The translations under genes were made by a program, and so were the position numbers. The notes beneath the pieces were generated by a model. It did no database searches and was not told the origin of the DNA. It was given only the letters and a program-made list of their open reading frames with translations. Source: Hahella chejuensis KCTC 2396 (lineage in GTDB: Bacteria; Pseudomonadota; Gammaproteobacteria; Pseudomonadales; Oleiphilaceae). Taken from it: a DNA stretch of 64,000 nt. The stretch is from the NCBI RefSeq assembly GCF_000012985.1, contig NC_007645.1, positions 2,758,501-2,822,500 on the forward strand, given 5' to 3'. Position 1 is the first letter of the stretch. Every line of letters starts with the position of its first letter. Below are positions 47,244-55,773 of the stretch, one piece after another.

Positions 47244-49226
47244 TTAATTAATTCTTTCTAGTATTGAAAGTGGTTGAATGAATATGTGAGCAATTTCTTC
47301 AGACATTGTACGAGTTATGTGATTCCCGTCTCTATAAATGGGTTTTTCGTCTTTTGCTATAGCACAGTTTGTCTCACTGCAAAAAACTGATTGTACGGAT
47401 ATAAGTCTGGCTAGATTGCTGTCTTCTGCTTCTTTGAATATCTCTCTTACCAGCTTTTGGCGCTCATTATATTCATTGACATTGGGTTCTATGTTTACGT
47501 TTTGATTAAGTAGTTTTGAGCGAGCCATATGTTCGGGGACGTCAAATCCAACTTCTGGCACCTGTTCCACAACGTAAACGGTTAATCCAAGTTCCTTTAG
47601 TTGACTTAGAGTCTTTAAAAATGATTCTTTGAAAATGACTTTATTGAGTTCAAGGGATGTTTGGATTGTGTCAGAAGTCCGAAGGTATACAGGTGAGCCA
47701 TGCTCATGTTCGTAACGAAGACCGTTTGCGTATAAGCTCCAACGCGAAGCAAGTATGACTGTCTTAAGATGAGGCATCTCGCTGATATAATTGAAAATTG
47801 CGTCGTTGATTTGGGGGCATTCAGAAAACCCTTCGGCTGCTTGATAGGCGTCAAGCAGGGGAATGCATCCGCCTCTGCCAACAAACTCTCCTTTGAGAGA
47901 CAGTTTGGTTAAAGCTTTATCTAGCGCGGGCATTAAAGCTTCTCCGTGAGAGTCTCCCCACATTAAGACTGATGTCTGCTTATTGTTGTCGCCCCCTAGA
48001 CTGCATTGATGAGAGTATGGGCCAAAGGCTTTTTCATCTTTGAGGCACTCCGATAAGTTTGGCTTATCATTGGCGGCTTCGGCTATGAATGAAATATTCT
48101 CATTAATACGGAACGGAAGTCCTTGGGAGGCTATGGTAATAAATGAAATGGCGCTAAACAGACATAGAGTCATGACGCTTGAGATTAGAATGTTTTTTCG
48201 ATTTCCAAGAATTGTCTTCTTTCTAAATGGAGTTTCGATATATTTCCAGTTTAGGTATGAAAGTGCAAATGTTGTTATAAAATATATGCCAAAATGAAAA
48301 TGGGTGATTGGGGTCATTACGTAAAGTTTTAGAAAGACTATAACTGGCCAATGAAATAGATATAGGGAATACGAGAGCTTTCCAATGAAGTTAATCGGGG
48401 ATAATGACAGTAAGTTAGACACGTAGACATCTTTGTATTGCCCTGCATAAATAATCAAAGCGGTGCCGATGCAGGGGGCCAGTGCGGCGTAACCGGGGAA
48501 CGGCGTTGCCGGAGTATAAGCGAAAATGCTGAAGGCTATTAAGCTAAATCCCGTCAGTGATAGCGCATTTGCGATAAGCCGAGAAAAATTTGCTCTGGGA
48601 ATAAACACTAGGATAGCTCCTATCATTAATTCCCAAATGCGTATGGGGGTGAAGAAAAAGGATGACTCTGGGTGACTCTTTGTTAGATATACGCTAAGTA
48701 CAAGAGAGCATAGGGAAATTGCTGCTAGTAGAGTAAGTATTTTTCTTCGACCGAGGCTGCATATGGCCATTAAAAAAGGGGGAAAGAAAATATAGAATTG
48801 TTCCTCTACAGCAAGAGACCAAGTGTGCAGCAATGCGTTGGTTTCTGCGGGAGCTGCAAAGTAGCCTATTTCAGTCATTAGATAGAGGTTTGAAGAAAAA
48901 AGCGTAGCTGATAAGGCGTTTTTACCCAAGTTCTCATATTCATTGGGTAATAAAATCAGGTATCCTGCCAACAAGGTTAAAGCAATAACTGTAAATAACG
49001 CTGGAAAGATTCGTCTAACTCTGCGCTCATAAAAAGTAAGTATGGAAAACTCCCCTTTCTCCATTTCGGCATAGATTATGCTTGTTATGAGGAAGCCTGA
49101 AATGACAAAAAATATATCTACACCAACGTACCCGCCAGAAAATCCTTGTACTGAACTGTGGAATAGAATTACGGGAACAACGGCAAGCGCCCGAAGGCCA
49201 TCAATGTCTGGTCTATAGCGAAGCAC
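47244..49226 (-). CDS. OafA-type acyltransferase with C-terminal SGNH domain
   Basis: A 660-residue acyltransferase 3 family protein. N-terminal YRPDIDGLRALAVVPVILFH carries the conserved arginine and histidine and is followed by about ten helices (to about residue 360). The periplasmic C-terminal SGNH domain has MWGDSHGEAL and the late DGNHIT motif, so the hydrolase-type triad looks intact. It probably O-acetylates the polysaccharide on the periplasmic side. AT-rich; operonic with the pyruvyl transferase. Confidence 0.88.
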   Translation of the reverse strand: MLRYRPDIDGLRALAVVPVILFHSSVQGFSGGYVGVDIFFVISGFLITSIIYAEMEKGEFSILTFYERRVRRIFPALFTVIALTLLAGYLILLPNEYENLGKNALSATLFSSNLYLMTEIGYFAAPAETNALLHTWSLAVEEQFYIFFPPFLMAICSLGRRKILTLLAAISLCSLVLSVYLTKSHPESSFFFTPIRIWELMIGAILVFIPRANFSRLIANALSLTGFSLIAFSIFAYTPATPFPGYAALAPCIGTALIIYAGQYKDVYVSNLLSLSPINFIGKLSYSLYLFHWPVIVFLKLYVMTPITHFHFGIYFITTFALSYLNWKYIETPFRKKTILGNRKNILISSVMTLCLFSAISFITIASQGLPFRINENISFIAEAANDKPNLSECLKDEKAFGPYSHQCSLGGDNNKQTSVLMWGDSHGEALMPALDKALTKLSLKGEFVGRGGCIPLLDAYQAAEGFSECPQINDAIFNYISEMPHLKTVILASRWSLYANGLRYEHEHGSPVYLRTSDTIQTSLELNKVIFKESFLKTLSQLKELGLTVYVVEQVPEVGFDVPEHMARSKLLNQNVNIEPNVNEYNERQKLVREIFKEAEDSNLARLISVQSVFCSETNCAIAKDEKPIYRDGNHITRTMSEEIAHIFIQPLSILERIN

Positions 49227-49370
49227 AGTAACCTCTGGAAAGGGGTGAGAAGGTTGAAGGTGAAAAATGGCGCTATTTTACACCGTTATCTACGATTTTT
49301 TAACTGTTGTGCTATGGTTCAGCTATCTTACTTGTGTGTAGTGAGCTGCTATGTGGAGAGACTAATTTTA

Positions 49371-49420
49371 CCGTGGTAGGTCTTAAGGACTAGGTCTTTG
49401 TAATTCTAAAAACTAGAATT
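49371..49420. repeat. Short direct and inverted repeats in a divergent promoter region
   Basis: Within the 270-bp gap 49227-49496, TAGGTCTT occurs twice (49377-49384 and 49391-49398, 14-bp period), followed by a 7-bp inverted repeat AATTCTA/TAGAATT (49402-49408 with 49414-49420). These could be binding sites for a regulator of the two divergent genes. The rest of the gap shows no gene and no clear promoter hexamers. Confidence 0.35.
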
Positions 49421-49496
49421 CCAAGTGTTACAGTGATTTAAAATAGGTGCTTTATCATTCGGATAGAGAGCTGTGAATATTTAATGTAGGAATAAT

Positions 49497-50762
49497 ATGG
49501 GGAACAGGTTGTCTTCAGAAAAACCAAGATTGCTATGGCTGTCTCATTTCATACCGTATCCACCGAAAGGCGGAGCGTTACAGCGAAGCTTTAATTTGTT
49601 GAAGGAAGCAAGTCGATATTTTGATATTGACTTATTTTCACTGGTTCAAAAGTTTCCGGTCGAAGAGAACTTTGGAAGCCTCGAAAAGGGGCTTGAAATC
49701 TGCAGGAAAGAGCTTTCAAAGTATACTAGTTCAATTGAGTTCTTTCCTATCAACGCAGAGAAAAAAGGCCCAAATAAAGCGTTAACTGCGATAAAGGCTG
49801 GCTTATCTTTATCGCCTTATATTGAGTATTGGCTGAGCTCCGACGAGCTATCAACTAGGTTGCTGGAAGTTGGCTCCGGCGGGAAGTATGCATTGGTTCA
49901 CTGTGATACTGTCGGAATTGCACGCTATGCAAGTAAGTTAGTTTCCGCTAAAAAGATTTTAAATCACCATAATATCGAGTCTCATATGCAATATCGCAGA
50001 GCGAAAGGAGAAAGTAATATAGCCAAGAAGCTATATTTTCTTCTTGACGCGATGAAGATTTCATATTTGGAAAAGCGATATTGCCATGAGTTTGATCTAA
50101 ATATCGTTTGCTCAGATTTGGATGGAGAAAGGCTCTCTAAGAGGTTGCACGTCAATACGCATGTGGTTCCTAACGGCGTGGATACAGAATACTTCGTGTC
50201 GTCAGATGGAGAAAGTGAGGTCAAGGATTCTCTTATTTTTGCGGGAGGAATGACTTGGTATCCTAATTATCAGGCCATGGAGTTCTTTATTAAGGAAGTT
50301 TGGCCCATATTAAAGGTTAAAAGGCCTACTGCAAGTATCACCATTGTTGGTAGGGGAGGGGAGAAACTGCGTCCAGTAGTTGGCGCCGACTCGACAATTA
50401 GCTTAACCGGCTTTGTCGATGATGTAAGGCCGTATATAGAGAGGGCAAGCGTCTACATATGCCCGATCTTTGTTGGTGGTGGCACAAAATTGAAGGTTCT
50501 TGATGCGTTATCTATGAGTAAAGCCATGGTGGCCCACCCTATCGCCTGCGAAGGGATTGAGGTCGAGCAGGGTAAGAATGTTGAACTCGCGCAAACTCCA
50601 GAAGCCATGGCTGATAAGATATTGTATTTGCTCGACAATCCTGAGGTTAGAGGGAGACTTGGCAGAGCAGGCAGAGAGCTTATCGAAAATTGCTATTCTT
50701 TCAGGGCGGTGGGTGATGATATGGCTGAAAGATACATAGGTTTACTGGGTGAGAGAGGGTAG
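49497..50762 (+). CDS. Glycosyltransferase family 4, PEP-CTERM/EpsH1-type sugar transferase
   Basis: A 421-residue GT-B protein opening RLLWLSHFIPYPPKGGALQRSFNLL, reminiscent of the sugar transferases tied to exosortase loci (IPYPPxxGxxxRxxxLL). The donor half has FAGGMTWYPNYQAMEFFI, ICPIFVGGGTKLKVLDALSMSKAMV and RAGRELIENCYSF. It is followed at once by the CapK-like gene. Confidence 0.82.
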   Translation: MGNRLSSEKPRLLWLSHFIPYPPKGGALQRSFNLLKEASRYFDIDLFSLVQKFPVEENFGSLEKGLEICRKELSKYTSSIEFFPINAEKKGPNKALTAIKAGLSLSPYIEYWLSSDELSTRLLEVGSGGKYALVHCDTVGIARYASKLVSAKKILNHHNIESHMQYRRAKGESNIAKKLYFLLDAMKISYLEKRYCHEFDLNIVCSDLDGERLSKRLHVNTHVVPNGVDTEYFVSSDGESEVKDSLIFAGGMTWYPNYQAMEFFIKEVWPILKVKRPTASITIVGRGGEKLRPVVGADSTISLTGFVDDVRPYIERASVYICPIFVGGGTKLKVLDALSMSKAMVAHPIACEGIEVEQGKNVELAQTPEAMADKILYLLDNPEVRGRLGRAGRELIENCYSFRAVGDDMAERYIGLLGERG

Positions 50763-50767
50763 TTTTG

Positions 50768-52141
50768 GTGGATAGAATTTATCAGATTATGCCCCCGTTT
50801 TTGCAGAACCTGGCGTTAAGTTTGTATGGGGTTCGACTAAGAGCAAATAGGTATGGAGGAGCCTACTCTGGTTACAAGAAAGAGTTAGACGGCTATATGG
50901 ACGGTATGGGAGATGCGGATAGGGTTAAGGAGTTTCAGTGTTCCAGCATAAGGCAGATAATGGGTTATGCTAGGAAGAATGTTCCTTACTATGCTGAGCA
51001 ATACAGAGAACTCCCAAGTGAGAGTAAAATATCGCTTGAGAGTTTTTCATCAATAGTTCCAGTTCTCGACAAAGCGACACTAAAGAGTAGGAGTTCTGAA
51101 TTTGTCTCTCGAGCGAGAAATGAAAGAGTTGTAGTTATAAATACAAGCGGCTCGACAGGATCTCCTTTGAGCATTGCATGTACGAAATCCTCGCTGCAGA
51201 AAAATTATGCACATTTTGAGTACTTCTTAAACTCAAATGGCATAACCAGCTTTGATCGTAGCGCAACTTTTGCTGGACGAAAAATCTTAAACCCCAACTC
51301 TGGAGCGCCTTTCTGCCGTAAAAATTTTGCGATGAATACTTTGCTGTGTTCATCTTACCATTTGAGCGAAAAAAATATTGTCAGCTATATAAACGAGTTA
51401 AATGCTTGGGCTCCACTATATATTGACTCGTACCCCTCCGCCGTCTATGACCTGGTTTGCTTGGCCAAAGCAAATGGATTAGCTTTTGGCAAGAGTCCCA
51501 AATGTATAGTGACGTCTAGTGAAACATTGTTCTCGTATCAGAGGCGGGAAATTGAAGATTTTTTTGGCTGCAAGGTGTATGACCAATACGGCCAAGCAGA
51601 AATGGCCGGAACATTAGCACAATACAACTCTGAGTCTCTATATACGGCCAATCCCTTTTATGGCCTGGTGGAAGTTCTTGATGATGAGGGGGAGCAGGTT
51701 AAGCCTGGCGAGTCAGGAGCATTAGTGCTTACGGGTTTTATAAATTCCTACATGCCTTTGATAAGATACAAGATAGGCGACAATGTAACAGTAGCAAATT
51801 CTGAAGGTGCGTTTATAGGAAATCACGCTTTAAAGATCAGTGAGATAATTGGTAGAGAGGATGATGTTGTCGTAACTCCCGAGGGTAAAAAGGTCGGTAG
51901 GCTGGACCCTGCATTTAAAGGTGTGGTCGGTATTGGTGGGTGCCAGATTGTACAGCACGCCCTTGATAGAATTGAGCTTAGGGTTGTGCCTCAAGGGGAA
52001 GCTACGGATAACGGCGTTGCTGAGTTAATTCGGAATCTGAAAGAACGATTAGGGGAGTCTATTGCATTTCAGGTAACAAAAGTCCAAGAGCTGGAAAAAA
52101 CGAAAAGTGGCAAGGTAAAGGGAGTAATATCAAAGCTTTGA
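50768..52141 (+). CDS. PaaK/CapK-like AMP-forming ligase
   Basis: A member of the phenylacetate-CoA ligase/CapK branch of adenylating enzymes, 457 residues. It has the P-loop-like INTSGSTGSPLSIA, YDQYGQAEMAG, LVLTGFINSYMPLIRYKIGDN and a C-terminal LEKTKSGKVKG with the catalytic lysine region. CapK relatives occur in many polysaccharide loci without an assigned substrate. It has no carrier domain of its own. Start GTG 50768 or TTG 50765, behind GAGAGAGGG. Possibly supplies an activated acid for decoration, or loads a carrier in trans (inference). Confidence 0.75.
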   Translation: MDRIYQIMPPFLQNLALSLYGVRLRANRYGGAYSGYKKELDGYMDGMGDADRVKEFQCSSIRQIMGYARKNVPYYAEQYRELPSESKISLESFSSIVPVLDKATLKSRSSEFVSRARNERVVVINTSGSTGSPLSIACTKSSLQKNYAHFEYFLNSNGITSFDRSATFAGRKILNPNSGAPFCRKNFAMNTLLCSSYHLSEKNIVSYINELNAWAPLYIDSYPSAVYDLVCLAKANGLAFGKSPKCIVTSSETLFSYQRREIEDFFGCKVYDQYGQAEMAGTLAQYNSESLYTANPFYGLVEVLDDEGEQVKPGESGALVLTGFINSYMPLIRYKIGDNVTVANSEGAFIGNHALKISEIIGREDDVVVTPEGKKVGRLDPAFKGVVGIGGCQIVQHALDRIELRVVPQGEATDNGVAELIRNLKERLGESIAFQVTKVQELEKTKSGKVKGVISKL

Positions 52142-52257
52142 CTCGTTAATCGTGTGCATCTGATTAGGTCTGCGGCGTACCTGCCGGTTAAGGCCGCTTT
52201 CATAGTTAATTAGGATGGCGGCCATGTTTGAAAAATGGTCTTTAAGGCTTGCAAGTT

Positions 52258-52863
52258 TTACTTGCCTGGCGACTCTTCCTGTCGGACAAGTACTTGGGCG
52301 GGGTTACCGGCGGCGATGCAGCCGGCGGGAATGTCGTTTCTAACAACGCTTCCTGCACCAATCACGCTGCCGTTGCCAATGGTGACGCCTGGCAAAATGA
52401 TAGTGTTTGCGCCAACCCATACATGATTGCCGATCACAATTGGTTTAGGTGTTCCTTTGGAATCAAGGCGCTCGTGGGGGGCGGTTAAGCAAATGTTATG
52501 TCCGCTGCAGTCCATAATTTGGCAGTTTGCTGCTATGAGACATCCTTCCCCTATTTCTATTGATTGATAGGCATGTAAGCAAGATCCGTGAATTCTCGTG
52601 TCTTTTCCTATACTTATGGTTGCGCCAGGCATATCGGCCATAAGTTTTACAGAAGAATGCATATTGATATGGTAACCTCTGTTCAAAGAGTTAACCGTGA
52701 CGTTGTCATGGAGGACAACTTTTGCTGAGGGGTGAAGCATGATGCTTGGAAGCCCTTTAAAGGTTACGTTTTCTCCGATTATCAAGCCTTTTTTGCGGCT
52801 TAGGATAAGCTTGGTGAGTCGAGTGTAAGCCTTTTTCAAGATTTTTTGAAAATTGTATTTCAT
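52258..52863 (-). CDS. Hexapeptide-repeat O-acetyltransferase (WcaF/LacA-like)
   Basis: A 201-residue left-handed beta-helix acyltransferase. Repeated hexapeptides ([IV]-G-x-x-x-x pattern) run through the second half, with IGNHVWVGANTIILPGVTIGNG and GAGSVVRNDIPAGCIAAGNPA at the end, the signature of CoA-dependent sugar acetyltransferases. Basic N-terminus. Probably acetylates a sugar precursor in the cytoplasm. Convergent with the CapK-like gene across a 116-bp gap that holds only a weak GCGGC/GCCGC hairpin. Confidence 0.85.
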   Translation of the reverse strand: MKYNFQKILKKAYTRLTKLILSRKKGLIIGENVTFKGLPSIMLHPSAKVVLHDNVTVNSLNRGYHINMHSSVKLMADMPGATISIGKDTRIHGSCLHAYQSIEIGEGCLIAANCQIMDCSGHNICLTAPHERLDSKGTPKPIVIGNHVWVGANTIILPGVTIGNGSVIGAGSVVRNDIPAGCIAAGNPAQVLVRQEESPGK

Positions 52864-53069
52864 TGACTGATTCCCAAGTTTTCCGGTCGTTAGACGGGTA
52901 TCTTTATCAAAGACGGCCGATCCTTAAAAGGAGTGGCTTAAAGATGTTGGCAAAAACTGCACTTGTACACCAAAACCTTGCTATTCTTAAAGAAGGCGTA
53001 TTTGGTAGTTACGTTGTAGTGGGCAGTTGTCTGCATTGATTTTAAGAGTTTTTTGAGGGTTTTACAGAC

Positions 53070-53978
53070 ATGAAACTTAAAAGCATGCGAAAAATTCCAG
53101 GGTTTATGGCTGGGCTTATGCTTTCTTGTTCGATGCTCACTACATCCGCGTTGGCGGAAGCAGAAGAATATGTTTATAAGGAGAATTTTACTGGGAGTGG
53201 CCTGTTGTATGATGAGTTTTTAGCTGCTGATGGTCAGGCGATCTTCAAGTGGTGGGGGCTTGGTACTACCGTTGGTGGCGAAGCTGAAAATTATGAGTAC
53301 ATGAATACTGATATCGATACCACTATTGGAAAGACGGACCAGAAAAAAAGCCTTAGGTTTCTGTTTAAGGGAGTCGAAGATGGCAAGGACTCTTCTGCAG
53401 AGCAACGTTTTCGTATTCTTAAATCGAATGTTTCGGTCATAAGTGTACAGTTTGACCTATATATACCTAGCAATTATTACCATAGAACTCAGTCGTCTAC
53501 AGCGAATAATAAGTTTTTTGTCCTGTGGTCTGGTAATTACGGTACAAGGGCTTCTCTTAACTCGGTAGCCTTTGAGTACTGGCCCGCTACTGTCAAAGGC
53601 GGTGCGGTAGGGGACTCGGTGCTATCATACCATTTGGGGCCAGGAGATCAGGATTGGGGGCATAAAATCCCTACTGCCACCCCAATATTTGGTTTAGCTG
53701 ACCGTGGCAAGTGGGTTAATTATCGAATCGAAATCAAGCTATCTGAGAAGGATAAGAATAATGGCTTTATTAAGGTTTATAAAAATAGTGCAGAGCACTT
53801 TATTATAGAGAACTTGGCTAATTACTCTAGTACGGGTAATTATTTGGATCAAGGGTACTTTTTAGGCTGGGCCAACAGTGGCTATTCCCAAGATACGGCC
53901 TTCTACATGGATAACCTGAAAATCACACTGGATGAGATAGCTAGTCGTCCAAACCCCCCATCGGTAGAGCTGCAATAG
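53070..53978 (+). CDS. Secreted protein, possible polysaccharide lyase
   Basis: A 302-residue protein with a clear signal peptide (basic start, hydrophobic GLMLSCSMLTTSALA, cleavage near residue 30). The mature part is rich in beta-strand and aromatic residues (SVISVQFDLYIPSNYYHR, NNKFFVLWSGNYG, GKWVNYRIEIKLSEKD, FYMDNLKITL), which looks like the jelly-roll of alginate/heparin-lyase-type or concanavalin-like proteins. I could not identify a family or catalytic residues with certainty. An enzyme that trims the exopolysaccharide is commonly found in such loci. No PEP-CTERM tail. The 206-bp gap upstream shows no clear promoter. Confidence 0.5.
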   Translation: MKLKSMRKIPGFMAGLMLSCSMLTTSALAEAEEYVYKENFTGSGLLYDEFLAADGQAIFKWWGLGTTVGGEAENYEYMNTDIDTTIGKTDQKKSLRFLFKGVEDGKDSSAEQRFRILKSNVSVISVQFDLYIPSNYYHRTQSSTANNKFFVLWSGNYGTRASLNSVAFEYWPATVKGGAVGDSVLSYHLGPGDQDWGHKIPTATPIFGLADRGKWVNYRIEIKLSEKDKNNGFIKVYKNSAEHFIIENLANYSSTGNYLDQGYFLGWANSGYSQDTAFYMDNLKITLDEIASRPNPPSVELQ

Positions 53979-53988
53979 CTAATTTAGA

Positions 53989-54022
53989 CAAAGAGTGTGG
54001 AGAGAACCCTCCACACTCTTTG
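53989..54022. terminator. Bidirectional terminator
   Basis: A perfect 13-bp stem CAAAGAGTGTGGA/TCCACACTCTTTG with an 8-base loop lies between the convergent secreted-protein gene and the glycosyltransferase gene ending at 54024. The A/T-rich stem ends give short U-runs on both strands. Confidence 0.75.
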
Positions 54023-54023
54023 C

Positions 54024-55157
54024 TTACAGAGTTTTATTAACGAGGTGTGTCAAATTTGTCACTTGGGCCTCATCGGAAAACATCTCAACGATTCTTTTTC
54101 TTGCGTAATCCGACATTGTATCCCTTTGACTTTTAGAAGCTAGTAGGTCATTGACTTTAAGTGAGAGTTGTTCCACGGAACCGGGCGGAAATAAATAGCC
54201 ACTTTTACCGTCAATAATTGTTTCACTTAACCCTTGAAGGTCGGAAACAAGTAAGGGCAGCCCTGAAGCCTGCATCTCAATGGATGACATTGTAAATGAG
54301 TCCCAGCCAACTGATGCGATTATGCCTGCGAAACAGCTTCTATGTATCTTTTCAAGATCATTGCGATACCCTCCAAATATGACTTGGTTTTTTGCCTTTT
54401 CTGTCAAGACAGCTTCATAAGGTACTGCTTCATCACGTTTGTTTCCGAACAGCAAGAATGTCACATCGCTTCTCTGTTCCGCTATGATATTGGCTGCTTC
54501 TGCGATAACTCTGACGCCCTTTCTTTCTTCAAAATGGCCTGAATAGAAGAAAAGCTTGTTCTCTCGTGGAAGATTGTAAAGGTCGTGTGCGTAAAAGCGG
54601 TCTTTGTTATCGGGGCGATATTTGTCTATGTCAACTCCGAGATAGCACACGGCAGTCTTGTTCTTGTTTATGCCGCGACCTAGGTAGCCTGACTTTTGCA
54701 TCGCAACCGATTCGAAAATATATAGGTTTGGCCCTTGCCGGTATCTAGAAGCGTCAAGTTTCTTTAGCAATAGCTTTACTCCTGAGTTGAGGCTGCTCAT
54801 AGGGGCGCCCCAGTAGGATATAAATGCTTTTATGCCTGCGGCTCTGGCTGCTTTGTAGTAGGGAAGCGATAGAGGCTGATCAAAGCCAAATAAGATAGTG
54901 ATGTCATTATCTTGTATATACTTGGCGAGTTTCGCTATGCTGCCGGCGTCTGTCTCTCTATCTGAAAACTCAAAATAGTTGTTGTAGCCCTCAGGAGGAT
55001 AAGATGGCATACCTTTTGAGAAGCTAGGGTAACAAAGATGGATGTTGTTGGGAGAGTTGACTAGGTTCAACCCCATCTTCCAAAATGCTCGCTCTAAAGA
55101 GCTAATTGCATATCCCGTATTGCTTTCGCAATGATACAAAATCAGTATATTACTCAT
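54024..55157 (-). CDS. Glycosyltransferase family 4
   Basis: A 377-residue GT-B enzyme; the start is placed at ATG 55157, giving SNILILYHCESNTGYAISSLE, with the open frame upstream overlapping cysC more than expected. The donor half has LFFYSGHFEERKGVRVIAEAA, IIASVGWDSFTMSSIEMQASGLPLLVSDLQG and GKSGYLFPPGS. It overlaps cysC by 8 bp and closes the minus-strand operon that begins with xrtA. Confidence 0.83.
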   Translation of the reverse strand: MSNILILYHCESNTGYAISSLERAFWKMGLNLVNSPNNIHLCYPSFSKGMPSYPPEGYNNYFEFSDRETDAGSIAKLAKYIQDNDITILFGFDQPLSLPYYKAARAAGIKAFISYWGAPMSSLNSGVKLLLKKLDASRYRQGPNLYIFESVAMQKSGYLGRGINKNKTAVCYLGVDIDKYRPDNKDRFYAHDLYNLPRENKLFFYSGHFEERKGVRVIAEAANIIAEQRSDVTFLLFGNKRDEAVPYEAVLTEKAKNQVIFGGYRNDLEKIHRSCFAGIIASVGWDSFTMSSIEMQASGLPLLVSDLQGLSETIIDGKSGYLFPPGSVEQLSLKVNDLLASKSQRDTMSDYARKRIVEMFSDEAQVTNLTHLVNKTL

Positions 55158-55773
55158 CTTCAAGGTTTCTGAGCGGGTTAATAATCTTCCTTTCTTCAAG
55201 ATAAGAAATTATTTTTGCAATTGACTCTTCTGTAGTTTCATTACTTGTATCTACCATTATGTCAGGGGATTCGGGTGGCTCGTATGGTGAGTCTATCCCT
55301 GTAAAATTCTTGATGTCGCCTCTTCTCGCTTTCTGGTACAGGCCTTTAGGGTCGCGCTGTTCGCAGATGTGTAGTGGGGTGTTGACGAAGACTTCCGTGA
55401 ATTCTCCCTCTCCAAATAAGGCTTTCACCATCTCGCGATCTGCTTTGAAAGGGGAGATAAATGCCGTCATCACTATAATTCCCGCGTCAACAAGAAGCTT
55501 ACTGGCTTCGGCAACTCGGCGAATGTTTTCTATTCTATCGCTATCTGAAAAGCTTAAGTCCTTGTTTAGGCCATGTCGTATATTGTCGCCATCGAGCACA
55601 TAGGTATGGTAATGCCTTTTATGAAGCTCTATGTCCAGGGCGTTTGACAGTGTTGATTTTCCTGACCCGCTCAGACCAGTAAACCATATAAGACAAGGTT
55701 TCTGTCCTTTAATTTGAGCACGATCCTGTCGTTGCAGTTTAAAATCCTGCCATACAATATTGGCGTCAACCAT
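55150..55773 (-). CDS. cysC: Adenylylsulfate (APS) kinase
   Basis: CysC phosphorylates APS to PAPS, the sulfate donor. The 207-residue protein has the Walker A GLSGSGKST at 33-41, the APS-binding DGDNIRHGLNKDLSFSDSDR, FISPFKADRE, and the C-terminal GIDSPYEPPESPDI stretch, all intact. It lies among glycosyltransferases, away from any cysDN, and overlaps both neighbours. That location argues it serves polysaccharide sulfation with the sulfotransferase at 45009 more than cysteine synthesis. Confidence 0.93.
   Translation of the reverse strand: MVDANIVWQDFKLQRQDRAQIKGQKPCLIWFTGLSGSGKSTLSNALDIELHKRHYHTYVLDGDNIRHGLNKDLSFSDSDRIENIRRVAEASKLLVDAGIIVMTAFISPFKADREMVKALFGEGEFTEVFVNTPLHICEQRDPKGLYQKARRGDIKNFTGIDSPYEPPESPDIMVDTSNETTEESIAKIISYLEERKIINPLRNLEDE

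Noticed and set aside
24962-52900. The 12-base string GTCGTTAGACGG occurring both in the exopolysaccharide leader (about 24964) and before the secreted protein gene (about 52887)
   Set aside because: A shared 12-mer is expected many times by chance in 64 kb, and the flanks do not match.
53020-53069. Possible sigma54 promoter (GGCAAAAACTGC) upstream of the secreted protein gene
   Set aside because: The GG to GC spacing is eight bases, not the required ten.
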